From Streptomyces sp. NBC_01717 (lineage in GTDB: Bacteria; Actinomycetota; Actinomycetes; Streptomycetales; Streptomycetaceae), in NCBI RefSeq assembly GCF_036248255.1, contig NZ_CP109178.1, forward strand, positions 3,472,001 through 3,536,000: a DNA stretch of 64,000 nucleotides, given 5' to 3'. Below, piece after piece: positions 9,224-20,279 of this stretch. A program made the translations under genes and the position numbers. Below the pieces are notes generated by a model. That model made no database searches. It saw only the letters and a program-made list of their open reading frames with translations, and was not told the DNA's origin. The stretch's first letter is position 1, and each line of letters begins with the position of its first letter.

Positions 9224-9340
9224 GGGGCGGCGGCGTCCGGCCCCGGGTTCGTTGCGGTCGGTACCACGCTTGTATTACGCCCCGGTTTCCGCCTGTTTGA
9301 TCAAGATCCGGGTTTGCGGTGAGCCACTAAAGTGAGGGCC

Positions 9341-10657
9341 ATGACCGAAAGTTCCGTGCACCCTGCCCTCTGGCCCGCCCCCCATGCGAGCGGAGCCGTC
9401 GACGCCACCGTCACCGTGCCCGGATCGAAATCGGTCACCAACCGGGCGCTGGTCCTCGCCGCCCTCGCCGCCGAGCCGGGCTGGCTGCGCCGCCCGCTGC
9501 GCTCCCGCGACACCCTGCTGATGGCGCAGGCGCTGCGCGCGATGGGTGTGGGCATCGAGGAGGGTGTCGGCCCGGACGGCTCAGGGGAGGCGTGGCGGGT
9601 CATCCCGGCCGGGCTGCACGGCCCCACCACGATCGACGTCGGCAACGCCGGAACGGTCATGCGCTTCCTGCCGCCGGTCGCCACCCTCGCCGACGGGCCG
9701 ATCCACTTCGACGGCGACGCGCGTTCGTACGAGCGGCCGCTGAACGGTGTGATCGACGCGCTGCGGGTGCTCGGCGCCAGGATCGACGACGACGGGCGCG
9801 GCTCGCTGCCGATGACCGTGCACGGCGGCGGTGCGCTGGACGGCGGCCCGGTGGCGATCGACGCGTCCTCGTCCTCCCAGTTCGTCTCGGCGCTGCTGCT
9901 GTCGGCGCCGCGTTTCAACCAGGGCGTGGAGGTGCGTCACACCGGCTCCCGGCTCCCGTCGATGCCGCACATCCGGATGACGGTCGACATGCTGCGGGTC
10001 GTCGGCGCCCAGGTCGACGAGCCGGAGACGGGCGGCGAGCCGAACGTCTGGAGGGTCTCCCCGTCGGCGCTTCTCGGCCGTGATCTGACGGTCGAGCCGG
10101 ACCTCTCCAACGCGCAGCCGTTCCTGGCCGCGGCACTGGTCACCGGTGGCCGGATCACGATCCCCGACTGGCCGCTGCGCACCACCCAGCCCGGTGACGC
10201 GCTGCGCGAGATCTTCACCGCGATGGGCGGCAACTGCGAGCTGACCGAGCGCGGTCTCACGTTCACCGGTTCGGGGCGCATCCACGGCATCGACGTCGAC
10301 CTCGGCGAGGTCGGCGAACTCACCCCGGGCATCGCGGCGGTCGCGGCCCTCGCCGACTCCCCTTCCACGCTCAGCGGTGTCGCCCATCTGCGACTGCACG
10401 AGACGGACCGGCTGGCCGCGCTCACCAAGGAGATCAACGAGCTCGGCGGCCGCGTCACCGAGACCTCCGACGGGCTGTACATCGAGCCGCGCCCGCTGCA
10501 CGGCGGTACCTTCCATACGTACGACGACCACCGGATGGCCACCGCGGGGTCGATCATCGGCCTCGCAGTCCCCGGAGTGGAGATCGAAAACGTGGCGACA
10601 ACCGCCAAGACCCTGCCGGATTTCCCGCAGATGTGGACCCGAATGCTCGAGGTCTGA
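9341..10657 (+). CDS. aroA: 3-phosphoshikimate 1-carboxyvinyltransferase (EPSP synthase)
   Basis: This 438-residue enzyme transfers the enolpyruvyl group from PEP to shikimate-3-phosphate in the shikimate pathway. Motifs: [11 protein letters not shown] (~27-37, phosphate binding), [12 protein letters not shown] (PEP site), [21 protein letters not shown] and DDHRMATA. The ATG follows GTGAGGG; the in-frame GTG three codons earlier is part of that ribosome site. The gene ends 3 bases before rsgA, so the two form an operon. Confidence 0.96.
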   Translation: MTESSVHPALWPAPHASGAVDATVTVPGSKSVTNRALVLAALAAEPGWLRRPLRSRDTLLMAQALRAMGVGIEEGVGPDGSGEAWRVIPAGLHGPTTIDVGNAGTVMRFLPPVATLADGPIHFDGDARSYERPLNGVIDALRVLGARIDDDGRGSLPMTVHGGGALDGGPVAIDASSSSQFVSALLLSAPRFNQGVEVRHTGSRLPSMPHIRMTVDMLRVVGAQVDEPETGGEPNVWRVSPSALLGRDLTVEPDLSNAQPFLAAALVTGGRITIPDWPLRTTQPGDALREIFTAMGGNCELTERGLTFTGSGRIHGIDVDLGEVGELTPGIAAVAALADSPSTLSGVAHLRLHETDRLAALTKEINELGGRVTETSDGLYIEPRPLHGGTFHTYDDHRMATAGSIIGLAVPGVEIENVATTAKTLPDFPQMWTRMLEV

Positions 10658-10660
10658 GTC

Positions 10661-11677
10661 ATGCGTCGCTACGGCAAGAACCCCGACGAGGACGACATCC
10701 GGTTCCGCCCCAACCCGAAGGGCAACCGGCCTCGTACGCATACCCGTCCGAAGCACGAGGACGCCGAGGACGGCATGGTCCTCACCGTCGACCGCGGCCG
10801 CCTCACCTGCCTCGTCGAGGGCCGTACGGTCATGGCGATGAAGGCGCGCGAGCTCGGCCGCAAGGCCGCGGTGGTGGGGGACACCGTCTCCATCGTCGGC
10901 GATCTGTCCGGGGACAAGGACACCCTGGCCCGCATCGTCCGCATCGGTGAGCGCCGCTCGGTGCTGCGGCGGACCGCGGACGACGACGATCCGTACGAGC
11001 GGGTGGTCGTCGCCAACGCCGATCAGCTGGCGATCGTCACCGCGCTGGCCGATCCGGAACCGCGTCCGCGGATGATCGACCGCTGTCTGGTGGCGGCGTA
11101 CGACGGCGGGCTCACCCCGCTCCTGGTCCTCACCAAGTCCGACCTGGCGTCCCCGGACAAGCTCCTGGAGGCGTACACCCCGCTGGGTGTCCCCTACATC
11201 GTCACCAGCCGCCAGGAGCTGGAGAACGGCGACGCGGCGGACCGGGTGCGCGAGCAGCTGAACGACCGGGTCACCGCGTTCGTGGGGCACTCCGGCGTCG
11301 GAAAGACCACGCTGGTCAACGCCCTGGTGCCGAAGGACCGGCGGCGTACGACGGGTGTCGTCAACGCGGTCACCGGCCGCGGCCGGCACACCACCACCTC
11401 GGCCCTGGCGCTGCCCCTGCCGGACGGGCGCGGCTGGGTGGTCGACACCCCCGGTGTGCGCTCCTTCGGGCTGCACCACATCGACCCTTCGCGGGTCATC
11501 CACGCCTTCCCCGACCTGGAGCCCGGCACCGAGGACTGCCCTCGCGGCTGCACCCACGACGCCGTCCAACCGGAATGCGCTCTGGGCGCCTGGGTGGCGG
11601 CCGGGCATGCCGATCCGGCCCGGCTGGACTCGCTGCACCGGCTGCTGGCCACCCGGGAGCGACGCGAAGGCGACTGA
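10661..11677 (+). CDS. rsgA: ribosome small-subunit-dependent GTPase RsgA
   Basis: This 338-residue GTPase acts in late 30S subunit maturation. The G motifs appear in the circularly permuted order typical of RsgA/YjeQ: TKSD (G4, 158-161), then GHSGVGKTT (G1, 209-217), then DTPG (G3, 262-265). An OB-fold precedes them, and a C-terminal zinc site (Cys293, Cys297, His299, Cys306) follows. The start codon lies 3 bases after the aroA stop; this pairing is also found in mycobacteria. Confidence 0.95.
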   Translation: MRRYGKNPDEDDIRFRPNPKGNRPRTHTRPKHEDAEDGMVLTVDRGRLTCLVEGRTVMAMKARELGRKAAVVGDTVSIVGDLSGDKDTLARIVRIGERRSVLRRTADDDDPYERVVVANADQLAIVTALADPEPRPRMIDRCLVAAYDGGLTPLLVLTKSDLASPDKLLEAYTPLGVPYIVTSRQELENGDAADRVREQLNDRVTAFVGHSGVGKTTLVNALVPKDRRRTTGVVNAVTGRGRHTTTSALALPLPDGRGWVVDTPGVRSFGLHHIDPSRVIHAFPDLEPGTEDCPRGCTHDAVQPECALGAWVAAGHADPARLDSLHRLLATRERREGD

Positions 11678-12020
11678 TCCAGGCACGTTTGCGATCTGCT
11701 GCTACCGGTAAGTGCATAATCGCACGCAGCGGGACAGGGCAGTCACCGACGTGGGAGGGCACCGACGATGGCGTGGCTGCTGGTCGTGGTCGCAGGGCTT
11801 CTGGAGACCGGCTTCGCTGTCTGTCTGAAACTGTCGCACGGCTTCACCCGGCTCTGGCCGACCATCGCCTTCTGCATCTTCGCGCTCGGCAGCTTCGGTC
11901 TGCTGACCCTGTCCCTGAAGAAGCTCGACGTGGGGCCCGCCTACGCCGTGTGGACGGGCATCGGCGCGGCGGGCACCGCGATCTACGGCATGGTCTTCCT
12001 CGACGACGTGGTCTCCACGC

Positions 12021-14161
<2,141 letters not shown>

Positions 14162-14165
<4 letters not shown>

Positions 14166-15115
14166 CGGTCGGTCTCCTCGCTCTGAACAGCTGTCCGAGC
14201 CGTTGAACGGCCGCGCCCGCTCGTCGGATCGAGCGCGTCGCGCAGTCCGTCGCCCACCAGGTTCACCGCGAGGACGAAGACGATGAGCAGTCCTGCGGGG
14301 AAGAAGAACATCCAGGGGTACGTCACCGCGGCGCCGGTCGTCGAGGCGATGAGCGTGCCGAGCGAGACATCGGGCGCCTGGACGCCGAAGCCGAAGTACG
14401 ACAGCGCGGTCTCGCTCATCACCGCGCCGCCGACCGCGATGGTCGCGTCGATGATGAGGAAGGAGGCGACGTTCGGCAGGATGTGCCGCCAGATCACCCG
14501 GAACGGCCCGACCCCCATGTACCGGGCGGCCCGCACGAATTCGCGCTCCTTGAGGGAGAGCGTCATGGACCGCACCACCCGTGCGGTGATCATCCAGCCG
14601 AACACGGCGAGCAGCCCGACGAAGGCGAACCAGCCGCCGCCGCGCAGCCTCGGTGAGATGATCGCGATGATCAGGAACGCCGGGAAGACCAGCAGCAGAT
14701 CGACGCCGAACATCAGGATCCGGTCCGGCCAGCCCCCGAAGTATCCGGCGCAGGCGCCGACCAGCGAGGCGAGCACGGTCGAGAAGAACGCCACCAGCAG
14801 CCCGATCAGCAGCGACTTCTGGAGTCCGCGGACGGTCTGCGCGAAGACGTCCTGCCCGATGCGGTTGGTCCCCCACCAGTGCCTCCCGCCCGGGCCTTCG
14901 CGCAGCGAGGTGTAGTCGATGTAGCTGTAGTCCCAGTGGCTGATCAGGGGTCCGGCGAAGGCGAGCAGGAAGAGCAGCAGAAGGATCGTTCCTCCGGCGA
15001 GTGCACCGCGGTTGCTCACGAAGCGGCGCAGCACCACCGCGGCGCGGCCGACCGGCCGCAGCGGCTCGGCCCCTCCCGCCGCGGCGTCGGCGGCGGTCTC
15101 GATGACGGCGGTCAT
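14162..15115 (-). CDS. peptide-type ABC transporter permease (DppC/OppC type)
   Basis: 317 residues with about six membrane spans. An OppC-type N-terminal stretch (RFVSNRGALAGGTILLLL), the periplasm-side HWWGTNRIGQDVFAQTVRG, and the ATPase-coupling EAA loop (EREFVRAARYMGVGPFRVIWRHILPN) identify the family. It is coupled to the fused ATPase downstream by ATGA overlap and lies 24 bases after the other permease. Confidence 0.92.
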
Positions 15116-15139
15116 GACAGTCGTACTCCTCGGGCAGGT

Positions 15140-16123
15140 TCAGGCATTCCGGATACGCGGGTCGAGCGCGGCGTGCAGGAGATCCGCGAGGAAGCCGGAC
15201 AGGAGGACCATCACGGCGGCGAACACATTGACGGCGACCACCGAGTTGACGTCGTTCTTGCCGACGGAGGCGACGAACCACTCGCCCATGCCGTGCCAGC
15301 CGAAGATCGTCTCGGTGAAGGTGGCACCGGTGAACAGCGCCAGGAAGCCGTAACTGAAGTAGGTCGACATGGGGATGAGCGCCGTGCGCAGCCCGTGCTT
15401 GAGCAGCGCGGTGGACCGGGTGAGCCCCTTGGCCTGAGCGGTGCGCAGATAGTCGGAGCCGAGGACGTCGAGCATGGTGGAGCGCTGGTAGCGGCTGTAA
15501 CTCGCGATGGTGCCGAGGGCGATGGAGACGGTCGGCAGCAGCAGATGCACCGACCTGTCCTTCAGCACGGTCCAGAACCCGGAGTCCACGCCGGGGCTCT
15601 TCTCGCCGGTGAACTGGATGGCCTCGGTACCGGTCTTCTGGTTGAACCAGATCGCGCCGATCTTCAGGAGCACCGCGAGCAGGAAGACGGGGGTGGAGAG
15701 CAGGACGAACGAGGCGAGGGTGACCAGTCGGTCGGAGAGCCGGTACTGGCGTACGGCGGTCCAGGCGCCGGCGAGCACGCCGACGACGGTCCCGAGGACG
15801 GTGCCGAGCAGAAGCAGCCGCAGGCTGACCCCGATCCGGCGCCCGAACTCCGCACCCACCGAGGTCCCGTCGATGGTCTGCCCGAGATCACCGCGGACCG
15901 CGCGCCCGGCCCACTGCCCGAACCGGGTGAGCAGCGGCTCGTGGTCATTGACCCCGAGAGCGGTGAGGTGGTGGTCGACGGACCTGGGCGAGAGGGGCGG
16001 CTGGCGCCCCTCGTAGTACGCGCGCGGGTCGAGCGCCAGGGACGCGAGGAGGTACGACAGGCAGACGGCGGCCAGCAACAGCACGGCGTAGTAGCCGAGT
16101 CGCTTGGCCAGAAAGGCGGCCAC
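15140..16123 (-). CDS. peptide-type ABC transporter permease (DppB/OppB type)
   Basis: 327 residues and first gene of the minus-strand transporter operon. It has a typical DppB start (MAAFLAKRLGYYAVLLLAA), an extracytoplasmic loop with GDLGQTIDGTSV, and an EAA loop (LGSDYLRTAQAKGLTRSTALLKHGLRTALIP). It pairs with the DppC-type permease. The operon start faces the divergent substrate-binding protein gene across a 246-bp control region. Confidence 0.92.
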   Translation of the reverse strand: MAAFLAKRLGYYAVLLLAAVCLSYLLASLALDPRAYYEGRQPPLSPRSVDHHLTALGVNDHEPLLTRFGQWAGRAVRGDLGQTIDGTSVGAEFGRRIGVSLRLLLLGTVLGTVVGVLAGAWTAVRQYRLSDRLVTLASFVLLSTPVFLLAVLLKIGAIWFNQKTGTEAIQFTGEKSPGVDSGFWTVLKDRSVHLLLPTVSIALGTIASYSRYQRSTMLDVLGSDYLRTAQAKGLTRSTALLKHGLRTALIPMSTYFSYGFLALFTGATFTETIFGWHGMGEWFVASVGKNDVNSVVAVNVFAAVMVLLSGFLADLLHAALDPRIRNA

Positions 16124-16369
16124 AGGTGTTGGTCCTCCACAGGGGCGTTCACAAGGGTCGTGCAGAGCCGGCGGGCCGGATCGCGGCCACGGCCGACTCC
16201 ATCGGCGCAGGTCTGCCTACTGGCCCAGCTTGACGGTGTTTTGTTGCGGACATGCAAAGAAACCATGAAACCACCCCGGCTGCCCTCCCACCAGCCCGAA
16301 GATCGACTTACGGTCTCCGCAGCCTGCGGCCCCGATCGGACCGCACCCGAACCGGAGGAATGAACACCG
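16124..16369. promoter_or_regulatory. divergent control region of the peptide ABC transporter
   Basis: 246 bp between divergent permease and binding-protein genes; both promoters should lie here. A TTGACG hexamer followed by a T-rich stretch (~16228-16250) could be a -35 box for the binding-protein gene, but I see no convincing -10 box or operator. Confidence 0.4.
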
Positions 16370-18061
16370 ATGCGCAGAACCACCGTGATCGCCATCGCCG
16401 CAGCCCTGTCGGCCACCTTGGCGGTGACCGGCTGCGACTCCTCCGGCGCGGACGCCAAGGCGCCGAAGAAGCAGGCCGCGCCCAAGGCCGACGGCCAGGA
16501 CATCAACGCGCACCCGCTCAGCGACCTCAGGCAGGGCGGATCGGTGAAGGTGCCGATCACCCAGTGGATCACCCAGTACAACTACAACACCGTGGACGGC
16601 TCGCAGGGCGATGCCATGGAGATCAGCGCACTCGTCCTGCCGGACCTCTTCGACTCGGACGCCAAGGGCGCCATCCACACCAACCCGAACTTCCTGGCCT
16701 CGGCGAAGGTCGTCTCCACCAGCCCGCAGGTGGTGGAGTACCAGCTGAACCCGAAGGCCAAGTGGTCCGACGGCAAGCCGCTGAGCTGGAAGGACTTCGA
16801 GGCCCAGTGGAAGGCCCTGAACGGCTCGGACGAGGCGTACGAGGCGGCCGACACCTCGGGCTACGACCAGATATCCAAGGTCGAGCAGGGCAAGGACGCC
16901 CACGGCGTGAAGGTCACCTTCACCGAGCCGTACGCCGACTGGCAACGGCTTTTCGACCCGCTCTACCCGGCCGAGTACATCGACACCCCGGAGAAGTTCA
17001 ACAAGGGCTGGTCGGAGAAGGTCCCGGTCTCGGGCAACGCCTTCAAGATCGGTGAGTACGACAAGACGGCGCAGACCATCACAGCCGTTCCGGACCCCAA
17101 GTGGTGGGGCGACAAGCCCAAGCTGGACTCGGTGATCTACCGGGTGCTGGACTTCTCCGCGATGACCGACGCCTACCTCAACAAGGAGACGGACTCGGCC
17201 ACCGCGCTCCTCCCGGAGGACTACAAGCGCCTGGTCGACGCGCCGGGCACGGAGATCCGGCGCGGCGCCCGCTGGGACGAGGTGCACATCACCCTGAACG
17301 GCGGCCGGGGGCCGCTGAAGGACGTGAAGGTACGCAACGCCCTGCAGGCTGCGATCGACCGCAAGGGCATCAACGCCAGCTTCAGCAAGGACCTCTCCTT
17401 CGAACTGAAGCCGCTGGACAACCACTTCTTCATGCCCAACCAGGTGGGCTACCAGGCGAACGCCGGGGCGTACGGCGAGTACGACGTCGAGAAGGCGAAG
17501 AAGCTCCTCGACGAGGCGGGCTGGAAGGACGCCGGCGAGGGCAAGCCGCGCACCAAGGGCGGCAAGCAGCTCACGCTCGACTACGCCCTGAGCGCGGGCG
17601 GCACCTCGGCCCAGACGGACCAGGCTGAGCTCGTGCAGCAGCAGCTCGGTGTCATCGGCGTGAAGGTGAACATCAAGAAGGTCCCGGCGAACGACTTCTT
17701 CAACAAGTTCGTCAACACCGGCAACTTCGACCTGGTCAGCTTCCGCAACGTCGACCAGGTGTATCTGACCATGTCGTACCCGGTGTACCGGCAGCCGAAG
17801 GGCAAGAACCTCTTCCAGAACTTCGGTTCGGTCGGCTCCCCGAAGATCGACGAACTGCTGTCGAAAGCCGCACAGACCACCGACCGGGCCGCGGCGGCCA
17901 AGCTCTACAACGAGGCGGACGTCGAGATCTGGAAGCTCGGTCACTCCATCGAGCTCTACCAGCGCCCGCAGATCGTCGCCGTCCGCAAGGACCTGGCGAA
18001 CTACGGCGCCGAGGGCCTGGCCTCCGTCGACTACACCAAGGTCGGCTGGCTGAAGAAGTAG
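16370..18061 (+). CDS. ABC transporter substrate-binding lipoprotein, family 5 (oligopeptide type)
   Basis: 563 residues. The signal peptide ends in a lipobox (LAVTGC, Cys22), so the protein is membrane-anchored outside the cell. The body matches family 5 solute-binding proteins (WSDGKPLSWKDFEAQWKAL; DPKWWGDKPKLDSVIYRVL; NALQAAIDRKGIN; AKKLLDEAGWKDAGEGKPRTKGGKQL). It is divergent from the two permeases and the fused ATPase, which would complete a five-part peptide importer. The ligand is not predictable from sequence. The ATG is preceded by GGAGG. Confidence 0.9.
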   Translation: MRRTTVIAIAAALSATLAVTGCDSSGADAKAPKKQAAPKADGQDINAHPLSDLRQGGSVKVPITQWITQYNYNTVDGSQGDAMEISALVLPDLFDSDAKGAIHTNPNFLASAKVVSTSPQVVEYQLNPKAKWSDGKPLSWKDFEAQWKALNGSDEAYEAADTSGYDQISKVEQGKDAHGVKVTFTEPYADWQRLFDPLYPAEYIDTPEKFNKGWSEKVPVSGNAFKIGEYDKTAQTITAVPDPKWWGDKPKLDSVIYRVLDFSAMTDAYLNKETDSATALLPEDYKRLVDAPGTEIRRGARWDEVHITLNGGRGPLKDVKVRNALQAAIDRKGINASFSKDLSFELKPLDNHFFMPNQVGYQANAGAYGEYDVEKAKKLLDEAGWKDAGEGKPRTKGGKQLTLDYALSAGGTSAQTDQAELVQQQLGVIGVKVNIKKVPANDFFNKFVNTGNFDLVSFRNVDQVYLTMSYPVYRQPKGKNLFQNFGSVGSPKIDELLSKAAQTTDRAAAAKLYNEADVEIWKLGHSIELYQRPQIVAVRKDLANYGAEGLASVDYTKVGWLKK

Positions 18062-18069
18062 CGCGCCAC

Positions 18070-18101
18070 CGGTGGCCCGCCAATCACCCGGCGGGCCACC
18101 G
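18070..18101. terminator. convergent hairpin overlapping the TetR stop codon
   Basis: Twelve-base arms (18070-18081 and 18090-18101) pair around an 8-base loop. The hairpin sits between the convergent binding-protein and TetR genes and contains the TetR stop codon, so it can end transcription from both sides. Confidence 0.65.
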
Positions 18102-18692
18102 CTCCACCACCTCGCGCACCAGCGGCGCAGCGTCCGTGGGGACGGAGGACGCGGCAACCGCGTACGACAGTGCGAGGCGCAACACGATCTCGCAGGTCAC
18201 GGCCAGCGCCGCCGGGTCGTGCTGCGGGCGCCCCCCGTCCAGGGCGACCACCGCGCGGTCGCGCACCAGGCCGAGGAGCTCCGCCGGGGTCGGCGGCCCG
18301 GCATCGGCTCGCCGCTGCGCCGGTACGGGCGAGGAAGGCGGCCCCGAGAGACGGGCGGGGCGGGGTAACCGCTCTCCCCAGCAACCCGTGAGCAAGGCCC
18401 TGACCAGGGTGTTCGTGCGCGCGGCCCGGACCGTCCAGGCGGCGGTGGCGGCCAGTCTGTCCCCCGTGTCGCCGGGCGATTGCAAGGCCCGTTCGACACC
18501 GGCGAGGTAGCCGTCGGCAGCGCGCCGGACGAGAGCCCGGGCCAGGCCGTCCTTGCTGCCGAACTCGTTGTAGAGGGTCTGCCGGGAGACTCCTGCGGCG
18601 GACGCGACGTCGACCATCCGCACCGTCGCCCAGGGCAGGGTGCTGAGCGCCGAGAGGGCGGCGTCCAGCAATGCTTCTCGCGCTGCAGGCAT
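18084..18692 (-). CDS. TetR-family transcriptional regulator
   Basis: 202 residues. The N-terminal helix-turn-helix is clear (REALLDAALSAL; VRMVDVASAAGVSRQTLYNEFGSKDGLARALV, residues ~4-50); the C-terminal ligand domain is not diagnostic. The ATG gives MPAAREALLDAAL. The gene is divergent from the HisN-type phosphatase, and the shared region has a TTGAC...GTCAA inverted repeat that could be its operator. The effector is unknown. Confidence 0.85.
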   Translation of the reverse strand: MPAAREALLDAALSALSTLPWATVRMVDVASAAGVSRQTLYNEFGSKDGLARALVRRAADGYLAGVERALQSPGDTGDRLAATAAWTVRAARTNTLVRALLTGCWGERLPRPARLSGPPSSPVPAQRRADAGPPTPAELLGLVRDRAVVALDGGRPQHDPAALAVTCEIVLRLALSYAVAASSVPTDAAPLVREVVERWPAG

Positions 18693-18727
18693 CGTCGCCT
18701 CCCACGCCAGGGGTCTGCGCTTCAGAG

Positions 18728-18752
18728 TTGACGCGCTCTCCCGCACTGTCAA
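18728..18752. promoter_or_regulatory. inverted repeat TTGAC-N15-GTCAA, candidate TetR operator
   Basis: The 25-bp span begins TTGAC and ends GTCAA, with further partial symmetry inside (GCG/CGC). On the minus strand it contains TTGACA, a good -35 box for the TetR gene. It lies between two divergent genes, where an autorepressor would bind. Confidence 0.4.
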
Positions 18753-18812
18753 GAGTCCATGCACCGCCAGGGTCCTGTGGCTCTGTTCACCTGCGGTCGA
18801 TACTGTGACGAC

Positions 18813-19613
18813 ATGCCCGATTACCACGATGATCTGCGCCTCGCCCATGTGCTGGCGGACGCCGCCGACGCGACGACGATGGACCGGTTCAAGGCCCTCG
18901 ACCTCAAGGTCGAGACCAAGCCGGACATGACGCCGGTGAGCGAGGCCGACAAGGCCGCCGAGGAGCTGATCCGCGGTCACCTCCATCGGGCTCGCCCGCG
19001 CGACGCGATCCTCGGCGAGGAGTACGGGATCGAGGGCACCGGCCCGCGCCGCTGGGTCGTCGACCCGATCGACGGCACGAAGAACTACGTGCGCGGTGTG
19101 CCGGTCTGGGCGACGCTGATCTCGCTGATGGAGGCGGGCGAGAACGGCTTCCAACCGGTGGTGGGCGTGGTGTCGGCCCCCGCGCTGGGCCGGCGCTGGT
19201 GGGCGGCGAAGGGCGCGGGGGCGTTCTCCGGCCGCAGCCTCACCTCCGCGACCCGGCTGCACGTCTCGAAGGTCGAGCGGATCCCGGACGCCTCGTTCGC
19301 GTACGCGTCGATGACCGGCTGGGAGGAGCAGGGCCGGCTCGACGGCTTCATGGATCTGACCCGGGCCTGCTGGCGTACGCGCGGGTACGGGGACTTCTGG
19401 CCGTACATGATGGTCGCCGAGGGTTCCGTGGACATCTGCGCGGAGCCGGAGCTCTCGCTCTGGGACATGGCGGCGAACGCGATCATCGTCCAGGAGGCGG
19501 GTGGCCGGTTCACCAGCCTGGACGGGGTGCCCGGTCCGGGCGGCGGGAACGCGGCGGCCTCGAACGGTCTGCTCCACCACGAACTGCTGGGATACCTGAA
19601 CCAGCGCTACTGA
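18813..19613 (+). CDS. hisN: histidinol-phosphatase, inositol-monophosphatase superfamily (HisN type)
   Basis: 266 residues. The metal-binding phosphatase motifs are present: TPVSEADKAAEE, ILGEEYG, DPIDGTKNYVRG and LSLWDMAANAIIVQEAGG. The length and sequence fit the HisN subgroup that dephosphorylates histidinol phosphate in actinobacteria, which lack the HisB-type enzyme. Other IMPase activities cannot be excluded by sequence. The start at 18813 (MPDYHDD) is preferred over an in-frame GTG 54 bases upstream. Confidence 0.85.
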   Translation: MPDYHDDLRLAHVLADAADATTMDRFKALDLKVETKPDMTPVSEADKAAEELIRGHLHRARPRDAILGEEYGIEGTGPRRWVVDPIDGTKNYVRGVPVWATLISLMEAGENGFQPVVGVVSAPALGRRWWAAKGAGAFSGRSLTSATRLHVSKVERIPDASFAYASMTGWEEQGRLDGFMDLTRACWRTRGYGDFWPYMMVAEGSVDICAEPELSLWDMAANAIIVQEAGGRFTSLDGVPGPGGGNAAASNGLLHHELLGYLNQRY

Positions 19614-19643
19614 TCCGGCGCCGCTACGAGGCGTACAGACTCC

Positions 19644-19678
19644 CGAGGGGCGCGCGGTCCATTTCCGTGCGCCCCTCG
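19644..19678 (+). terminator. hairpin terminator after hisN
   Basis: Arms 19644-19653 and 19669-19678 (CGAGGGGCGC and its complement) pair, with three more pairs inside after one mismatch. It lies 30 bases past the phosphatase stop. Confidence 0.6.
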
Positions 19679-19796
19679 AATGATCTCCACGTACCCCTTG
19701 TTGGACTCTCCCAAGGATGCAACGCTGAGAGTCCCCCCACTTGTGAACTTGTGAATCGGCTCACGTGGTCGCTTCACGAAGGAGGTGGCTCCCTTC

Positions 19797-20198
19797 ATGC
19801 TCGTCCGTGACGCCATGAGCACGATGGTCCTCACCATCGGCCCCACACACACGCTCCGCCAGGCGGCTCAGCTGATGTCGGCCCGCCGCATCGGCGCAGC
19901 CGTCGTCCTCGACCGGGACACCAGCGGACTCGGCATCCTCACCGAGCGCGACATCCTCAACGCGGTCGGCGCCGGCCAGAACCCCGACACCGAGACCGCA
20001 TCCACCCACACCACCACCGACGTGGTCTTCGCCGCGCCCGGCTGGACTCTGGAGGAAGCCGCGGAGGCCATGACGCACGGCGGTTTCCGGCATCTGATCG
20101 TGCTGGACGACCACGGGCCCGTCGGTATCGTCTCGGTCCGCGACATCATCCGCTGCTGGACGCCCACCAGGCGCCACCCGGTGGAACTGGTCGGCTGA
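19797..20198 (+). CDS. CBS-domain pair protein
   Basis: 133 residues consisting of two CBS domains (MLVRDAMSTMVLTIGPTHTLRQAAQLM...; TTDVVFAAPGWTLEEAAEAMTHGGFRHLIVLDD). Such stand-alone Bateman modules bind adenosine nucleotides and sense energy or redox state; no catalytic domain is attached. The ATG at 19797 is well placed after AGGAGGTGG; the GTG at 19785 is inside that ribosome site. The partner is unknown. Confidence 0.85.
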   Translation: MLVRDAMSTMVLTIGPTHTLRQAAQLMSARRIGAAVVLDRDTSGLGILTERDILNAVGAGQNPDTETASTHTTTDVVFAAPGWTLEEAAEAMTHGGFRHLIVLDDHGPVGIVSVRDIIRCWTPTRRHPVELVG

Positions 20199-20217
20199 CG
20201 CCCCTGCGCACGTACGG

Positions 20218-20261
20218 CCGGTGGGCCGCCCCCCTCGACACGGAGGGGACCGGCCCACCGG
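20218..20261. terminator. convergent hairpin between CBS gene and catA
   Basis: Eleven-base outer arms (20218-20228 and 20251-20261) enclose a second stem (CCCCTC with GAGGGG). The long stem sits between convergent genes and can serve both. Confidence 0.7.
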
Positions 20262-20279
20262 CACCGGCAGCCGTCCGTA

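Noticed and set aside
11678..11767. Possible guanidine riboswitch before the SMR exporter
   Set aside because: I could not find paired ACGR hairpins or another guanidine-aptamer pattern; only a repeated CACCGACG flanks the ribosome site.
14166..15281. N-terminal extension of the fused ABC ATPase frame to 15281
   Set aside because: It reads through the permease gene in another frame; the ATG at 14165 overlaps the permease stop and starts the conserved domain.
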